Positions 15,728 to 29,700 of a DNA stretch of 64,000 nucleotides are shown piece by piece. The stretch comes from Achromobacter insolitus (GTDB taxonomy: Bacteria; Pseudomonadota; Gammaproteobacteria; Burkholderiales; Burkholderiaceae_B), in NCBI RefSeq assembly GCF_002209555.1, contig NZ_NJIF01000015.1:35270-99269 (forward strand), in the 5' to 3' direction. How positions within the stretch are numbered: position 1 is the first letter of the stretch; each line of letters begins with the position of its first letter. A program made the translations under genes and the position numbers. The notes beneath the pieces were generated by a model that was not told where the DNA came from, made no database searches, and saw only the letters and a list, made by a program, of their open reading frames with translations.

Positions 15728-16068
15728 TGCAACGCGACGGAACCCCTCCCATGTCCGCGCTCCCCCATTCCTCGCCGCCTGCGGCGCCCCCAGAGCTGCA
15801 TATCGCCAGCATGGTGGTGCACGCCGCGCCGCGCCGCTTGCCCGACGTCCGCCAGGCGATCCTTTCGATCTCGGGTGCGGAAATCCATGGCGCTTCCGAC
15901 TCCGGGAAACTGGTGGTCACCCTGGAAGCGCCCTCCACCGACGACATGATGGCCCGGATCTCGGAGATCCAGCGCCTGGATGGCGTGCTCGCTTCGGCGC
16001 TGGTCTACCAGCACGCCGACTCGCTGGACGCGATGAACGAGGAGATTGACGATGGCAATGGCTCGTAG
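15727..16068 (+). CDS. napD: NapD chaperone for NapA
   Basis: A 113-residue cytoplasmic chaperone that binds the twin-arginine signal of NapA during cofactor loading. The ferredoxin-like fold shows as [40 protein letters not shown] and [12 protein letters not shown]. The first 20 or so residues look non-conserved, so the ATG at 15751 could be the true start; 15727 is favoured by overlap with napE. It overlaps napA by 17 bases. Confidence 0.93.
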   Translation: MQRDGTPPMSALPHSSPPAAPPELHIASMVVHAAPRRLPDVRQAILSISGAEIHGASDSGKLVVTLEAPSTDDMMARISEIQRLDGVLASALVYQHADSLDAMNEEIDDGNGS

Positions 16069-18547
16069 AGATTTCATCAAGCAATCCGCCGCGGCCGCGG
16101 CCGCCACCGTGGCCGGCATCCCCATCGTCGGTTATACGCAGAACATCGTCACCGAGTCCGAGGCCGCCAAGCTCAAATGGTCCAAGGCCCCCTGTAGGTT
16201 CTGCGGGACCGGCTGCGGCGTGAACGTTGCCGTAAAGGACAACCAGGTCGTGGCCACGCACGGCGACTTCAACGCCGAAGTCAACAAAGGCCTGAATTGC
16301 GTCAAGGGCTACTTCCTGTCCAAGATCATGTATGGCAACGACCGCCTGACCACGCCGCTGCTGCGCATGAAGGACGGCAAGTACGCCAAGGACGGCGAAT
16401 TCGCGCCCGTATCCTGGGACCAGGCCTTCGACGTCATGGCCGAACAGTTCAAGCGGGTGCTGAAGGACAAGGGACCCGAAGCCGTGGGCATGTTCGGATC
16501 GGGCCAATGGACCGTCTGGGAAGGCTATGCCGCGCTCAAGCTCATGAAGGCGGGCTTTCGCAGCAACAACCTGGACCCCAACGCGCGCCACTGCATGGCC
16601 TCGGCCGCGGTGGGCTTCATGCGCACCTTCGGCGCCGACGAACCCATGGGTTGCTACGACGACATCGAGAACGCCGATGCCTTCGTGTTGTGGGGCTCCA
16701 ACATGGCGGAGATGCACCCCATTCTGTGGACCCGTGTGACCGACCGGCGGCTGTCGGCGCCCAAGACCCGGGTGGTGGTGCTGTCCACCTTCGAGCACCG
16801 GTCTTACGAACTGGCCGACATCGCGCTGACTTTCACGCCGCAGACGGACCTGGCGATCCTGAACTACATCGCCAACCACATCATCCAGACCAAACGCGTG
16901 AACCGGGAGTTCGTGGACAAGCACACGACTTTCCGCGAAGGCAATGCCGACATCGGCTACGGATTGCGGCCGGACCATCCCTTGCAGAAGGCCGCCAAGA
17001 ACGCGGGCGATGCCGGCGGCTCCAAGCCCATTACCTTCGACGATTTCGCCAAGTTCGTCTCCAAGTACGACCTGGACTACACCGCCAAGCTGAGCGGCCT
17101 GCCCAAGAAGCAGCTGGAAGAGCTGGCTGAACTTTATGCCGACCCGAAGGTGCGCGTCACCTCCTTCTGGACCATGGGCTTTAACCAGCACACCCGCGGC
17201 GTGTGGGCCAACAACATGGTCTACAACATCCACCTGCTGACGGGCAAGATCTCCACGCCGGGCAACAGTCCGTTCTCCCTGACCGGCCAGCCCTCCGCCT
17301 GTGGCACCGCGCGCGAAGTGGGCACGTTTTCGCATCGCCTGCCCGCCGACCTGGTGGTGACCAATCCGAAGCACCGCGCGCACGCGGAGGAAATCTGGCA
17401 GTTGCCCGACGGCACTATTCCCAGCAAGGTGGGCGCGCATGCGGTCCTGCAGAACCGCATGCTCAAGGACGGCAAGATCAACGCCTACTGGGTGATGGTC
17501 AACAACAACATGCAGGCCGCCGCCAACCTGATGAACGAAGGCCTGCCCGGCTACCGCAACCCCGACAACTTCATTGTGGTGTCGGATGCCTACCCCACCG
17601 TCACCACCATATCGGCCGACCTGATCCTGCCGGCGGCCATGTGGGTTGAAAAGGAAGGCGCCTACGGCAACGCCGAACGCCGTACCCAGTTCTGGCACCA
17701 GTTGGTCAATGCGCCCGGCGACGCCCGCTCCGATCTGTGGCAGCTCATGGAGTTTTCCAAGCGCTTCAAGGTGGAGGAAGTCTGGCCCGCCGACCTCCTG
17801 GCCAAGAAGCCCGAGTACCGCGACAAGACACTGTTCGATGTGCTGTTCGCCAATGGCAAGGTCAACCGCTATCCCAACACCGAGCGCGACAAGGACTACG
17901 CCAACCAGGAATCCGAGGCTTTCGGCTTCTATGCGCAGAAGGGGCTGTTCGAGGAATACGCCGAATTCGGACGCGGCCACGGCCACGACCTGGCGCCGTT
18001 CGACACCTACCATGAAGTGCGCGGCCTGCGCTGGCCGGTGGTCAAGGGCAAGGAAACCCTGTGGCGCTACCGCGAAGGCAGCGACCCCTACGTGAAGCCG
18101 GGCGCCGGTTTCGAGTTCTACGGCAACCCGGATGGGCGCGCGGTGATCTATGCCCTGCCCTATGAGCCGCCCGCGGAATCGCCGGACAAGGAATATCCGT
18201 TCTGGCTGTCGACCGGGCGCGTGCTGGAGCACTGGCACTCCGGCTCGATGACGCGACGGGTTCCGGAACTGTACCGGGCCTTTCCCAACGCAGTCTGTTT
18301 CATGCACCCCGACGACGCCCAGGAAATGGGCCTGCGGCGCGGCGTCGAGGTGGAGGTCGTGTCGCGGCGCGGCAAGATGCGCACGCGCCTGGAGACGCGC
18401 GGACGCGACAAGCCGCCGCGCGGCCTGGTCTTCGTGCCCTGGTTCGACGCCGGCCAACTGATCAACAAGGTCACGTTGGACGCCACCGATCCCATCTCGT
18501 TCCAGACCGACTTCAAGAAGTGCGCGGTCAAGATCGTCAAGGTCTGA
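16052..18547 (+). CDS. napA: Periplasmic nitrate reductase catalytic subunit NapA
   Basis: An 831-residue molybdenum enzyme that reduces nitrate to nitrite in the periplasm. It has a twin-arginine signal ([15 protein letters not shown]), a [4Fe-4S] motif CRFCGTGC with a fourth cysteine in GLNCVKG, the molybdenum-binding cysteine in NARHCMASA, and bis-MGD-binding segments through the C-terminal [21 protein letters not shown]. The ATG at 16052 has GGAG seven bases upstream. Full length for the family. Electrons come from NapC through NapB. Confidence 0.97.
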   Translation: MAMARRDFIKQSAAAAAATVAGIPIVGYTQNIVTESEAAKLKWSKAPCRFCGTGCGVNVAVKDNQVVATHGDFNAEVNKGLNCVKGYFLSKIMYGNDRLTTPLLRMKDGKYAKDGEFAPVSWDQAFDVMAEQFKRVLKDKGPEAVGMFGSGQWTVWEGYAALKLMKAGFRSNNLDPNARHCMASAAVGFMRTFGADEPMGCYDDIENADAFVLWGSNMAEMHPILWTRVTDRRLSAPKTRVVVLSTFEHRSYELADIALTFTPQTDLAILNYIANHIIQTKRVNREFVDKHTTFREGNADIGYGLRPDHPLQKAAKNAGDAGGSKPITFDDFAKFVSKYDLDYTAKLSGLPKKQLEELAELYADPKVRVTSFWTMGFNQHTRGVWANNMVYNIHLLTGKISTPGNSPFSLTGQPSACGTAREVGTFSHRLPADLVVTNPKHRAHAEEIWQLPDGTIPSKVGAHAVLQNRMLKDGKINAYWVMVNNNMQAAANLMNEGLPGYRNPDNFIVVSDAYPTVTTISADLILPAAMWVEKEGAYGNAERRTQFWHQLVNAPGDARSDLWQLMEFSKRFKVEEVWPADLLAKKPEYRDKTLFDVLFANGKVNRYPNTERDKDYANQESEAFGFYAQKGLFEEYAEFGRGHGHDLAPFDTYHEVRGLRWPVVKGKETLWRYREGSDPYVKPGAGFEFYGNPDGRAVIYALPYEPPAESPDKEYPFWLSTGRVLEHWHSGSMTRRVPELYRAFPNAVCFMHPDDAQEMGLRRGVEVEVVSRRGKMRTRLETRGRDKPPRGLVFVPWFDAGQLINKVTLDATDPISFQTDFKKCAVKIVKV

Positions 18548-18567
18548 ACGGTGAACCGGAGACAGCC

Positions 18568-19044
18568 ATGAACATACGCGCCTTGACTCTCGCGACATGC
18601 GTCCTCCTCGGTTCCGCCGCCTGGGCGGCGCCGCCGCTGGAGATCGAAGACCCCATGCGCGGCCCCACCCCGGTCGCGCAGGAGACGGATCCGCCGCTCA
18701 TCAGCCCGGTGGAAAACAAGGACATCAGGCGGATGCGCACGTACTCCATGCAGCCGCCCACCATTCCGCACAAGATCGACGGATATCAGGTCGACAAGGA
18801 CTTCAACCGCTGCCTCGCTTGCCACGCGCGCGTGAATACCGAGGAAACCCAGGCGCCGCCCCTGAGCGTGACCCATTACATGGACCGCGACAGCAACGTG
18901 CTGGCCGAAGTCTCTCCGCGCCGCTACTTCTGTGTGCAATGCCATGTGCCGCAGACGGAGGCCAAGCCGCTCGTGTCCAATACCTACCAGGACATCGACG
19001 TGATCCTCAAGCGCCTGACCGCCCCGGCGCCCGCCAAGAAGTAA
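18568..19044 (+). CDS. napB: Diheme cytochrome c NapB
   Basis: A 158-residue periplasmic electron-transfer subunit with a Sec signal peptide (cleavage near AAWA/APP) and two haem sites, CLACH and CVQCH. It takes electrons from NapC and delivers them to NapA. Typical length and spacing; 20 bases after napA and 16 before napC. Confidence 0.96.
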   Translation: MNIRALTLATCVLLGSAAWAAPPLEIEDPMRGPTPVAQETDPPLISPVENKDIRRMRTYSMQPPTIPHKIDGYQVDKDFNRCLACHARVNTEETQAPPLSVTHYMDRDSNVLAEVSPRRYFCVQCHVPQTEAKPLVSNTYQDIDVILKRLTAPAPAKK

Positions 19045-19060
19045 GCGACCGGAGGCAGCC

Positions 19061-19699
19061 ATGCTCGGACTCATCAAGCGCTACTGGAACATCATCCGAC
19101 GGCCCAGCGTGCATTTCAGCCTGGGCTTCCTGACCGTCGGCGGATTCATCGGCGGCATCCTGTTCTGGGGCGCCTTCAACACGGCCATGGAACTCACCAA
19201 CACCGAGAAGTTCTGCACCGGCTGCCACGAAATGCGCGACAACGTGTATGCCGAGCTCAAAGGCACCATCCACTTCACCAACCGTTCCGGCGTGCGGGCC
19301 CTGTGCTCGGACTGCCATGTGCCGCACAACTGGACAGACAAGATCGCGCGCAAGATGCAGGCATCCAAGGAAGTCTGGGGCAAGATCTTCGGCACCATCG
19401 ACACGCGCGAGAAGTTCGTGGACAAGCGCCTGGAGCTGGCGCAGCACGAATGGGCCCGCTTCAAGGCCAACGACTCGCTCGAATGCCGCAACTGCCACAA
19501 TTATGAGTACATGGACTTCACGCGCCAGAGCCCGCGCGCGCAGAACATGCACTCCACCTATCTGGCGGACAAGAGCAAGACCTGCATCGACTGCCACAAG
19601 GGCATAGCGCACAAGCTGCCCAACATGGGCCCGGGCCCGACTTCCATGGCGCCCCTGCCCACGGGCCCTGGCGCGGAAGTGGCGCATGCGGCCCGCTGA
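19061..19699 (+). CDS. napC: Tetraheme quinol dehydrogenase NapC
   Basis: A 212-residue NapC/NirT-family cytochrome with one N-terminal membrane helix ([20 protein letters not shown]) and four haem motifs: CTGCH, CSDCH, CRNCH and CIDCH. It oxidises quinol at the membrane and passes electrons to NapB. Its last 14 bases overlap ccmA, linking the nap and ccm genes into one transcription unit. Confidence 0.96.
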   Translation: MLGLIKRYWNIIRRPSVHFSLGFLTVGGFIGGILFWGAFNTAMELTNTEKFCTGCHEMRDNVYAELKGTIHFTNRSGVRALCSDCHVPHNWTDKIARKMQASKEVWGKIFGTIDTREKFVDKRLELAQHEWARFKANDSLECRNCHNYEYMDFTRQSPRAQNMHSTYLADKSKTCIDCHKGIAHKLPNMGPGPTSMAPLPTGPGAEVAHAAR

Positions 19700-20360
19700 C
19701 GCGCCGCCTCCCCTGCTTTGCGCGCGCGGCCTTACCAGCCGCCGCGGATACTCCGCGCCCGTGGATTTCGAGCTGTATGGCGGCCAGCTGCTGCATGTGC
19801 GCGGCGCCAACGGCAGCGGCAAGACCAGCCTTTTGCGGATGCTGGCGGGTCTGCTGCGTCCCCTGGCCGGCAGCGTGCTGTGGCGCGGCGACGATGCGCG
19901 CCGCGATCCCGCCGGCTACCGCGCCTGCATGGCCTACCTGGGACACGGCAACGGCTTGTGCGGCGAACTGAGCGCCTCCGAGAACCTGCGTTACGCCCTG
20001 CACGTCGCCGGCACGCCGCAGGCGGAAACTCGTTTATTGGACACCTTGCGCGCATGGCGCCTGGAATCCTGCGCCGACATGCCCGCCCTGCGCCTGTCCC
20101 AGGGACAGGGCCGGCGGCTGGCGCTGGCGGCGGTCGTGCTGGGCGCCAAGCCCCTGTGGCTACTGGATGAACCCGACGCCGGCCTGGACGCGGCCAGCCT
20201 GGAGCATCTGCGCCTGGCGCTGGAAGCCCACCTGGCGGCCGGCGGCGCGGCGGTGCTCGCCTCGCACCGCGAACCCTCTACCCAGGCGGCGCACACCCAA
20301 ACCCTGAACATGGATGACTACGCGGATGCTGGCTACGCTGTCGCAGTTGGCATTGCGTGA
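19686..20360 (+). CDS. ccmA: Haem exporter ATP-binding protein CcmA
   Basis: A 224-residue ABC ATPase of cytochrome c maturation system I. Walker A is GANGSGKTS, the signature is LSQGQGRR and Walker B is [12 protein letters not shown], all standard for CcmA. With CcmB it powers release of haem-loaded CcmE from CcmC. The start overlaps napC and the end overlaps ccmB by about 35 bases. Confidence 0.95.
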   Translation: MRPADAPPPLLCARGLTSRRGYSAPVDFELYGGQLLHVRGANGSGKTSLLRMLAGLLRPLAGSVLWRGDDARRDPAGYRACMAYLGHGNGLCGELSASENLRYALHVAGTPQAETRLLDTLRAWRLESCADMPALRLSQGQGRRLALAAVVLGAKPLWLLDEPDAGLDAASLEHLRLALEAHLAAGGAAVLASHREPSTQAAHTQTLNMDDYADAGYAVAVGIA

Positions 20361-20991
20361 AATCCGACTGGCCTGGAGACGGCCCGCGGACACCTTGGGC
20401 GCCACCCTGTTCTTCATCGTGGCCGGCACGCTGTTCCCGCTGGCGGTGGGCCCCGACCCTGCGCTGCTGCTGGCCATCGGGCCGGGCGTGCTGTGGGTCT
20501 GCGCCCTGTTGGGGATCCTGCTGACGCTGAACCGGCCTTTCGCGCAGGACTATGACAATGGCGCGCTGGAACAATTGCTGGTGTCGCCGCATCCGCTGCC
20601 TTTGCTGGTTGGGGCGAAGCTCGCTGCGCACTGGTTCAGCAGCTGCCTCCCGTTGATCCTGGCCAGCCCCGTGCTGGCCCTGCAATTCGGCCTGGCGCCG
20701 CAGGCCATCGGCATACTTGTGCTGTCACTGCTGCTGGGGACACCGACGCTGGCGCTGGTGGGCGGGCTGGGCGCCGCACTGACGCTGGGCCTGCGCGGCG
20801 GCGCGCTGCTACCGCTGCTGGTGCTGCCCTTGTATGTGCCTGTGCTGATCTTCGGCGCGGGCGCGGTATCCGCTACGCACGTGGGGATGGGTGCCGGCCC
20901 GCAATTGTCGCTGCTGGGCGCCTGCCTGTGCCTGGCCATCCTGTTGTGTCCCTGGAGCGCCTCGGCGGCGCTGCGCGTGGCGCTGGACTGA
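20326..20991 (+). CDS. ccmB: Haem exporter permease CcmB
   Basis: A 221-residue membrane protein with about six helices that forms the permease half of CcmAB. The N-terminal [23 protein letters not shown] stretch and FAQDYDNGALEQLLVSPHPL segment are typical. An in-frame ATG at 20314 is an alternative start; neither has a clear ribosome site, as expected with translation coupled to ccmA. Confidence 0.94.
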   Translation: MLATLSQLALREIRLAWRRPADTLGATLFFIVAGTLFPLAVGPDPALLLAIGPGVLWVCALLGILLTLNRPFAQDYDNGALEQLLVSPHPLPLLVGAKLAAHWFSSCLPLILASPVLALQFGLAPQAIGILVLSLLLGTPTLALVGGLGAALTLGLRGGALLPLLVLPLYVPVLIFGAGAVSATHVGMGAGPQLSLLGACLCLAILLCPWSASAALRVALD

Positions 20992-20998
20992 GGACGCC

Positions 20999-21784
20999 AT
21001 GCACAAGCACCCTGCCCTGGACTCCTATCCCTCCGCCGCGCCGGGCGCGGGCTGGCTGCGGTACGCCTCGCCCGCCGCGTTCTACCCGCTGGCCGGCCGC
21101 ATGATCCCATGGCTGGCGCTGGCCGCCGGGCTGTTCGCGGCCGCGGGCCTGTACGTAGGCCTGGCGGTCGCGCCCACCGATAGCCAACAGGGAGAGGTCT
21201 ACCGCATCCTGTTCATCCACGTCGGCGCGGCGTGGATGTCGATGTTCCTGTACCTGGTCATGGCGCTGTACGCCGCACTGGGGCTGATCTTCAATACCCG
21301 CCTGTCGTTCATGATGATGCGGGCGCTGGCCCCCACTGGCGCGCTCTTCACATTCCTGACCCTGTGGACCGGAGCGCTGTGGGGCAAACCCACCTGGGGC
21401 GCCTGGTGGGTGTGGGACGCCAGGCTGACGTCCGAACTGATCCTGCTGTTCCTCTACCTCGGCTTCCTGGCCTTGCAGGCCGCGGCCGACGACGACACGC
21501 AGCGGGCCGACCGGGGCGGTGCCATCCTGGTGCTGGCGGGCGTGATCAACGTACCCATCATCTATTTCTCTGTGCGCTGGTGGAGCACCCTGCACCAGGG
21601 CGCTTCGATCAACCTCACCACCGCGCCCAGCATGGCGCGCATCATGGTTGCCGCCATGCTGTTGATGGTGGCGGCATTCTGGTGCTACAGCGCGGCGGCG
21701 GCGCTGGCGCGCGTGCGCGGCATCATCGCCGAACGCGAACCGGCCGCCCTGCGCGCGGGCCGGGCGCAGAGGGAGACGCCATGA
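20999..21784 (+). CDS. ccmC: Haem lyase/transfer protein CcmC
   Basis: A 261-residue six-helix membrane protein that presents haem to CcmE. The tryptophan-rich periplasmic motif [20 protein letters not shown] is clear, flanked by histidine-bearing loops ([14 protein letters not shown] and [12 protein letters not shown]). The TGA overlaps the ccmD ATG. Confidence 0.96.
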   Translation: MHKHPALDSYPSAAPGAGWLRYASPAAFYPLAGRMIPWLALAAGLFAAAGLYVGLAVAPTDSQQGEVYRILFIHVGAAWMSMFLYLVMALYAALGLIFNTRLSFMMMRALAPTGALFTFLTLWTGALWGKPTWGAWWVWDARLTSELILLFLYLGFLALQAAADDDTQRADRGGAILVLAGVINVPIIYFSVRWWSTLHQGASINLTTAPSMARIMVAAMLLMVAAFWCYSAAAALARVRGIIAEREPAALRAGRAQRETP

Positions 21785-21951
21785 GCTGGGAAGCCCTGTT
21801 TTCCCTGCAAGGCCACAGCCCCTATCTATTGGGCGCCTATGGCGTGACGCTGGTCCTGATCGGCCTGGAGGCCCTGGTGCTCTGGCGCCGCAGCCGCGCG
21901 CGGCGCGCGCCGCGGGATCCCGCCAGACGCGCGGACAGGACGGCGCCATGA
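21781..21951 (+). CDS. ccmD: Haem exporter protein CcmD
   Basis: A 56-residue single-helix protein ([22 protein letters not shown]) with an Arg-rich cytoplasmic tail. CcmD helps release holo-CcmE from CcmABC. It overlaps ccmC and ccmE by four bases each, so position as well as sequence supports the call. Confidence 0.92.
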   Translation: MSWEALFSLQGHSPYLLGAYGVTLVLIGLEALVLWRRSRARRAPRDPARRADRTAP

Positions 21952-22399
21952 GCCCGCGCAAACGCCGCGCGCTGGCCATCCTGGGCGGGCTGGGCCTGCT
22001 GGCCGCCGCCGCGGCGCTGGTGCTCAACGCCCTGCAGTCCAACCTGGTGTTCTTCTTCAGTCCCACGCAAGTGCTGGCCAAGGAAGCGCCCGCCAGCGGC
22101 AGTTTCCGCGTCGGCGGCCTGGTAGAACAAGGTTCGCTGCGCCGCGAGGCCGACGGCCTGACGTTGCGCTTCGTGGTGACGGACACGGCGCATACCGTGC
22201 CGGTGACATACCAGGGCCTGCTGCCCGACCTGTTCCGTGAAGGAAAAGGCGTGGTCGTGGCCGGCAAGCTGGGACCGGACGGCGTGTTCCGCGCAACCGA
22301 AGTGCTGGCCAAGCACGACGAAAACTACATGCCGCCCGAAGCCGCCGATGCGCTCAAGCGCGCGGGCGCGGAACCGAGCGCCATGCGCGCGGAGGCGCA

Positions 22400-22403
<4 letters not shown>
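21948..22403 (+). CDS. ccmE: Haem chaperone CcmE
   Basis: A 151-residue periplasmic haem chaperone anchored by one N-terminal helix. [35 protein letters not shown] and the C-terminal HDENYMP, whose histidine binds haem covalently, are all present. Overlaps ccmF by four bases. Confidence 0.96.
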
Positions 22404-24408
<2,005 letters not shown>

Positions 24409-24409
<1 letters not shown>

Positions 24410-24930
24410 TGCTGCGCTATCTCGTGCCGCTGGCCGCGTTTCTGGCCATGGCCGTGTTCCTGGCGATGGGCCTGTCGCGCGATCCGCGCGCGGTTCCCTC
24501 GGCCATGATAGACAAGCCTGCCCCCGCCATCGGCCTGCCCGTGCTGCTGGCGCCCGGCAAGAAACTGGACGTGCAATCGTTGCGCGGCCAGGTCTGGCTG
24601 CTGAATGTTTGGGCGTCCTGGTGCGGCCCATGCAAAGATGAGCTGCCCGTGCTGCGTGAAGCCGCGCAGCGCCACGGCATCCCCCTGTATGGCTTGAACT
24701 ACAAGGACAAGCCGGAGGAAGCGGAAGCCTGGCTTGCGCGTAACGGCAACCCCTACATCGCATCGGCCAGCGACCTCGACGGCCGCGTCGGCATCGAATA
24801 TGGCGTGTACGGGGTGCCCGAAACCTTCGTCATCGACCGCGACGGCCGCATCCGCTACAAGCAACTGGGCCTGATCACGCCCGAGATCTGGCGCGACCGG
24901 ATCCAACCCGCCATCGAGGCGCTGCAATGA
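24409..24930 (+). CDS. ccmG: Thiol:disulfide interchange protein CcmG (DsbE)
   Basis: A 173-residue membrane-anchored thioredoxin-like protein with the active site WASWCGPC and the cis-proline segment YGVYGVPETFVID. It keeps apocytochrome haem-binding cysteines reduced, with CcmH. The start overlaps the ccmF stop by one base (TGATG). Confidence 0.95.
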
Positions 24931-25451
24931 GGCGCCTGCGCTCGCCGCTTGACGGCCTGCTACGGGCCGGGTTCCGCGGCCCGTTGCTGACATTGGCGGC
25001 GGCGTGGGTGCTGGCGCTGGCGCTCGCCCTGCCCGGCGGCGCCCGCGCCCAGGTACACGCGTCCGCCCCCCAAGCGCTACCGCCGGTCCTTGAACAGCGC
25101 GCCGACAAGTTGGCCCACGGATTGCGCTGCCTGGTGTGCCAGAACCAGACCCTGGCTGAATCCAACGCGCCGCTGGCCCAGGACATGCGCAAATTGATCC
25201 GCGACCAGTTGGCAGAGGGCCGCAGCGACGCGCAGATCATGCGCTTTTTCGAAGACCGCTACGGCGACTTCGTGCGCTACGACCCACCCTTCAAACCCAT
25301 TACCTGGCTGCTGTGGCTGGGGCCGTTCGCGCTGCTGGCGCTAGGCTTCGTCATATTGGTGCGCACCTTGAAGCGCCGCGCCGGCGCCCGCGCGCCCCTG
25401 ACTGCCGACGAACGCGAACGCGCGACGCGTTTCCTGGATACCGGCTCATGA
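24927..25451 (+). CDS. ccmH: Cytochrome c maturation protein CcmH
   Basis: A 174-residue protein with a signal or anchor helix, the redox motif LRCLVCQNQTLAESNAPLA and a C-terminal helix (ITWLLWLGPFALLALGFVILV). It forms the haem lyase complex with CcmF and reduces apocytochrome. Overlaps its neighbours by four bases on each side. Confidence 0.95.
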   Translation: MRRLRSPLDGLLRAGFRGPLLTLAAAWVLALALALPGGARAQVHASAPQALPPVLEQRADKLAHGLRCLVCQNQTLAESNAPLAQDMRKLIRDQLAEGRSDAQIMRFFEDRYGDFVRYDPPFKPITWLLWLGPFALLALGFVILVRTLKRRAGARAPLTADERERATRFLDTGS

Positions 25452-26734
25452 CCACTCTCTGGCTCATCGTGGTGTGCCTGTTGCTGGCGACCCTGCTCTG
25501 CCTGATTCCCCCCTTGCTGCGCCGCGCTCCCGCCGCTGAACCCGCATCCGAAGCCAATGTTCGCGCCTTCTATCTCGCGCAGCGCGAACATCTGCAACGC
25601 GATATGGGCAATGGCAGCCTCAGCGCCGCGGCGCGAGCTCGCGCCGAGGAAGAACTGCAGCGCGACCTGCTGCAGGACTTGGAACGGCGGCGCACCCGCA
25701 GCACGCCCTGGGCCGGGCAGCGCGCAGGCGTAGCGGCCGCCTGCCTGCTGACCGTGCTCATCCCCGTCGCGGCCGTGCTGCTGTATGGCCAGTTGGGCAA
25801 TCCTCGCGCGGCGGCCGTCGCCGGCGCGGGCCAGCCCGCCGAACCGCATGCGTCCGAAACCGGCAATGACATGACGCTGGCCATTAACGCGCTGGCGCAG
25901 CGGCTGCGCGCGGCGCCCGATGACGCGGATGGCTGGTATATGTTGGCGCGTTCGTATGAAACCCTGGGACGCTACGCGGACGCGGTAGCGGCCTACCAAC
26001 AGGTGCTGCGCCTCGTGCCCGGGCAACCGGCCGTGCTGGCCGATCTGGCCGACGCGCTGCTTTCGGCCAACCAGGGCAACCCCGACGACGCCTCCATCGC
26101 GGCGGTGGCGCAGGCGCTGGCCGCGCAGCCGGACCAGCCCAAGGCGCTGGCCTTGGCCGGCATGATGGCGCTGCGTCGCGGCGACGCAGCAGAGGCGCTG
26201 GCGCATTGGGAGCGCCTGCGCACGCAACTGCCGCCGGACTCGGAAGCGGCGCGCCAGATCCAGTCCAACATCGCGCAGGCGCGCGCCATGGCGGCCGCGC
26301 CCGCCGGAACTGCTGCGGCAACCACCGCCCAGGCTGCTGCCGAGACGCCCACCGCCCATACAGCGCCCCCGCCAGCCGCAGCCGCGGCTGCCGCGCGCCT
26401 GAGCGGACGCGCCCGCATCGCCGACGCGCTGCGCGACCGCGTCCAGCCCTCCGATACCGTGTTCATCCTGGCGCGTCCCGAACAGGGTTCGCGGATGCCG
26501 TTGGCCATCCTGCGCCTGCAAGTCTCAGACCTGCCGCGCGATTTCGTGCTGGACGACAGCAACGCCATGTCCCCCGACGCAACCTTGTCGCGGGCCGGCA
26601 AGGTGCTGGTGGAAATCCGCGTCAGCCGGTCCGGCACGGCCGCCGCCCGGCCGGGCGACCTGGGCGGCACGCTGCCGGCCGTCGGCATTCCTGCCGACGG
26701 GCTGGAGCTGGTGGCCGATACCGTCGTGCCGTAA
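25448..26734 (+). CDS. ccmI: Cytochrome c maturation protein CcmI (CycH, TPR)
   Basis: A 428-residue apocytochrome chaperone. Two N-terminal helices (residues about 4-24 and 94-114) flank a short cytoplasmic leucine-zipper-like region. A periplasmic TPR part follows (DGWYMLARSYETLGRYADAVAAYQQVLRL). After an Ala/Pro-rich linker near 290-320, the last ~110 residues form the C-terminal domain (ARIADALRDRVQPSDTVFILARPEQGSRMPLAILRL). The ATG at 25448 overlaps the ccmH stop. Last gene of the nap-ccm operon; the ttr operon converges only nine bases away. Confidence 0.92.
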   Translation: MTTLWLIVVCLLLATLLCLIPPLLRRAPAAEPASEANVRAFYLAQREHLQRDMGNGSLSAAARARAEEELQRDLLQDLERRRTRSTPWAGQRAGVAAACLLTVLIPVAAVLLYGQLGNPRAAAVAGAGQPAEPHASETGNDMTLAINALAQRLRAAPDDADGWYMLARSYETLGRYADAVAAYQQVLRLVPGQPAVLADLADALLSANQGNPDDASIAAVAQALAAQPDQPKALALAGMMALRRGDAAEALAHWERLRTQLPPDSEAARQIQSNIAQARAMAAAPAGTAAATTAQAAAETPTAHTAPPPAAAAAAARLSGRARIADALRDRVQPSDTVFILARPEQGSRMPLAILRLQVSDLPRDFVLDDSNAMSPDATLSRAGKVLVEIRVSRSGTAAARPGDLGGTLPAVGIPADGLELVADTVVP

Positions 26735-26742
26735 GGGCGGAA

Positions 26743-29700
26743 TCAGACCCGCTCGATCCGCGCGGGCAAGCCTTGGCGCACCGCCGCGCCGGAAACCCAA
26801 TCGATCCAGACGTTGGCGTGTTCGCCGCGCGTGGCGTCGCCGAATCCCAGGTCGTTCAGGTTTACGCCCGCTGCCAGCCCCGGATCGTGCGGCATGGGCG
26901 TGCCATCCACGACGTGCGCGCGTGCGCCCAGTTCGGTGTGGCCGTAACCGTGCTCGATGCCCACTGCGCCAGGCTGAATGCCGTCGCGCAGCAACGCCAG
27001 GCCGGTAACCGCGCCGCCCGGCGTCACGATGCGCACGGCATCCCCGTTGCGGATGCCCAGGCGCTCGCCGTCCTGCCGGTTGATCGATACCGGATTGTGC
27101 GGGTGCACCTGGCGCAGGCGATTCACGCCGATGGACATCGAGCTCATCAGGTTGGACTTGAAGGAGCTGAGCAGGAAGGGCCAATCCTGCCGCGTGTATT
27201 GCGCCCGCATATCCCGGCCGTCCGCCAGTCGCGTCGGATACCAGGTCGGACAGCCGCTATAGCGTTCGCCCGTCATGGAATGGCGGAAACTCGCCAGCTC
27301 TTCGCTCCAGATGTGCAGCGGCTTGGCGTAGGCGGCGCGCGTCTGCCGCGCCCCGCCTTCGGCTACCCAGGCGTCCTCCATCTTGTCGAAGCGCCCGCCG
27401 CGGCTCATCAGCATGGCGACCTGACGCCATTCGCCCGGCTTGAGCTTCTGCTGCAACAGCGCGCTGTAGCGGTCCACCCCGGTCAGGGCCATGTCGTCGT
27501 CGCTGGCCTCGGGCACCGGTTTGCCCGCCGCAAAGGCGATATTGGCCATGCCGCGCAGGAAGAAATCCTCCGGCGTGTCCAACGCGTACTTGGCGCCGTC
27601 CTTGTCCGAGATGGCCCCAGCGCCAAAGCCCGGCATATCCAGCCGCTTGGCGCAGGCAATCAGGAAGGTCTCCAGGCAGACAGGTTCGTCCGTGGCGGTG
27701 CGCGCCACGCGCGGCTGCACGGCGGGCCAGCGCACGGTGGAGGCCTTGGCAATCACGTCCGCCCAGGGCGCCGACATGCCCCAGCTTTCGTACGTCACCG
27801 TGTCCGGCACGATGTAGTCGGCCAGCGCATTGGTTTCGTTGATGAACGGGTTGATCGACACCGACAGCGGCAACAGGCGCGGATCTTTCATCTTGTCGAT
27901 GATGACGCTCTTCAGGCCGGCAATGCCGTAGATCGGGTTGCTCATGTGGTTGAACCACACCTTGGCGCGGTATGGATAGCCTGCCAGCGCGGACGCCAGC
28001 ATTTCCGAGCTGAGCCCGCCGGTGGCCGGATACCACGGCGCAGCGGCCGGGTAGACGGGCTGTCCCGCGGCCTTCTTGCGCTTGAACTCGCTGGACTTTT
28101 CGTACGGAAAGCGGTTGCGCGACAAGCCCACGCCCTTGGGCGTGGCGCGGTTGGCGAAGCCGGCGATGTTGTAGCGCGGTCCCTGCCCGTAAGGCGGGAA
28201 CGGGCCGGCATCCAGCACCAGGCCGCCTTCGACGTTGAGGTTGCCCACCAGCGTGTTCAACATGGCGATGGCGTAAGCAGTGTAGAACCCCGCGCCGCTC
28301 ATCGTGCCGCCATGCGCGTCGGCCACGGCGCGCTTGCCATAGCTGGTGAAGCGCTCGGCCAGGGACGCGATCTTGGCGGCGGGCACGCCGCTCAGTTCCG
28401 CGTACTCGTCCAGCGTCTTGCGGCGCGCCTCCTCACGCAACAGCGACAGCGAACTGCGCACGCGCAGCGCCTCGGGCGCGCCGTCCATGCCCGGCGCGGC
28501 CACCGCGTCATCCACGAACAGCGCGGCGGGCGCCGCGGTGGTGTGCGGCGCCAGCGTGCCATCTTCCAGACGCACTACATACACGTCTTCCCACTTGTCG
28601 CCGGCATCTGCCGGACGCGGCCAACCCAGGTCCGAACCGCGCAGGAAACTGCCCAGGCGCGCATGGCCGGGCTCGGCCACCACCAGATGGGTCGCGTTGG
28701 TCCAGGCGGCCTCGCCCGCCGCCTTCATGGCGTTGGGGCCGGGTTGCGCCAGCGCGCGGGCGTCGTAGCGTTCGTTGTCCAGGATCCAGCGGATCAGCCC
28801 CATGGCCAGGCCCAAGTCGCCAGCCGGGTTGACGGCCACCCACTCGTTGCCCGATCCGGCCGACAGGCTGGACGAAGCCGGCAGCATGGGCGACACCACC
28901 ACATAGGTAAAGCCGGTCTCTTCGGGCCGCACGCGGGCCTCGGCCAACTGCCGGGCCTGGCGCTGGAACGGGTTGCCGGCCTGCGCCGGCGCCGCCCCGA
29001 TGAACAGGCCGAAGCGCGCATTGTCCCAATCGGGTTTGCCGTGGGGCATGCCCTTCAGGTCGCCCAGCGCGGCGCCCGCGCCCACGCGGAAACTCTGGCC
29101 GCAATAGGAGCCGTGGTTGCTGAAGTTGACCGTGCCAAAGGATTGGCCGGCAAAGCGCTGGATGAGCGGCGTACGCCCTTCGTTGGACGCGTCCGTGAAG
29201 AGAAACTGGTTGACCTTGGCGCCGTACTCGGGATTCTGCGGATCCAGCGGCGTCTCGCGGTCGAAGATGGCGCGCAGGCCGTCCACATGGCCTTCGCCGA
29301 ACAGGTCGCCGCCTTCGCAGACTTCCTGCACCAGCTGTTCGAACGAGATGGTCTGCCACTTGCCCTCGCCGCGCTTGCCCACCCGCTTTAGCGGCTGCAA
29401 CACGCGGAAGGGGCTGTGCATCTGCTCCAGCATAGCGGACCCGCGCGCGCACGAGGTGGCGCGCCCTTCCAGGCCATTGTCGCCGCCCAATTGTGCGTAG
29501 ACGTCGCGCACCGGCGTGTCCATGGCGGCGGGCCGGGTCGTGGCCAGCGGATGGTAGGGGTTGCCCGCCACGCGCAGAATGCGGTTTTCCTTCGTGTCCA
29601 CGCGCAGGCGCACGCCGCATTGGGTCCAGCAGCCCAGGCAACTGGAGGGGCTGACGACCTGGCCTGGCTGAGCGGTAAGCACCCCGCTCACGGGGTCGAT

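Noticed and set aside
15917..18598. 893-codon open frame on the minus strand opposite napA
   Set aside because: napA has all cofactor motifs in its own frame; the antisense frame has none and reflects codon bias.
26206..29391. 1061-codon open frame on the plus strand opposite ttrA
   Set aside because: It is the complement of a complete, motif-rich ttrA gene and is rich in His, Arg, Gly and Ala, as expected of shadow frames in GC-rich DNA.
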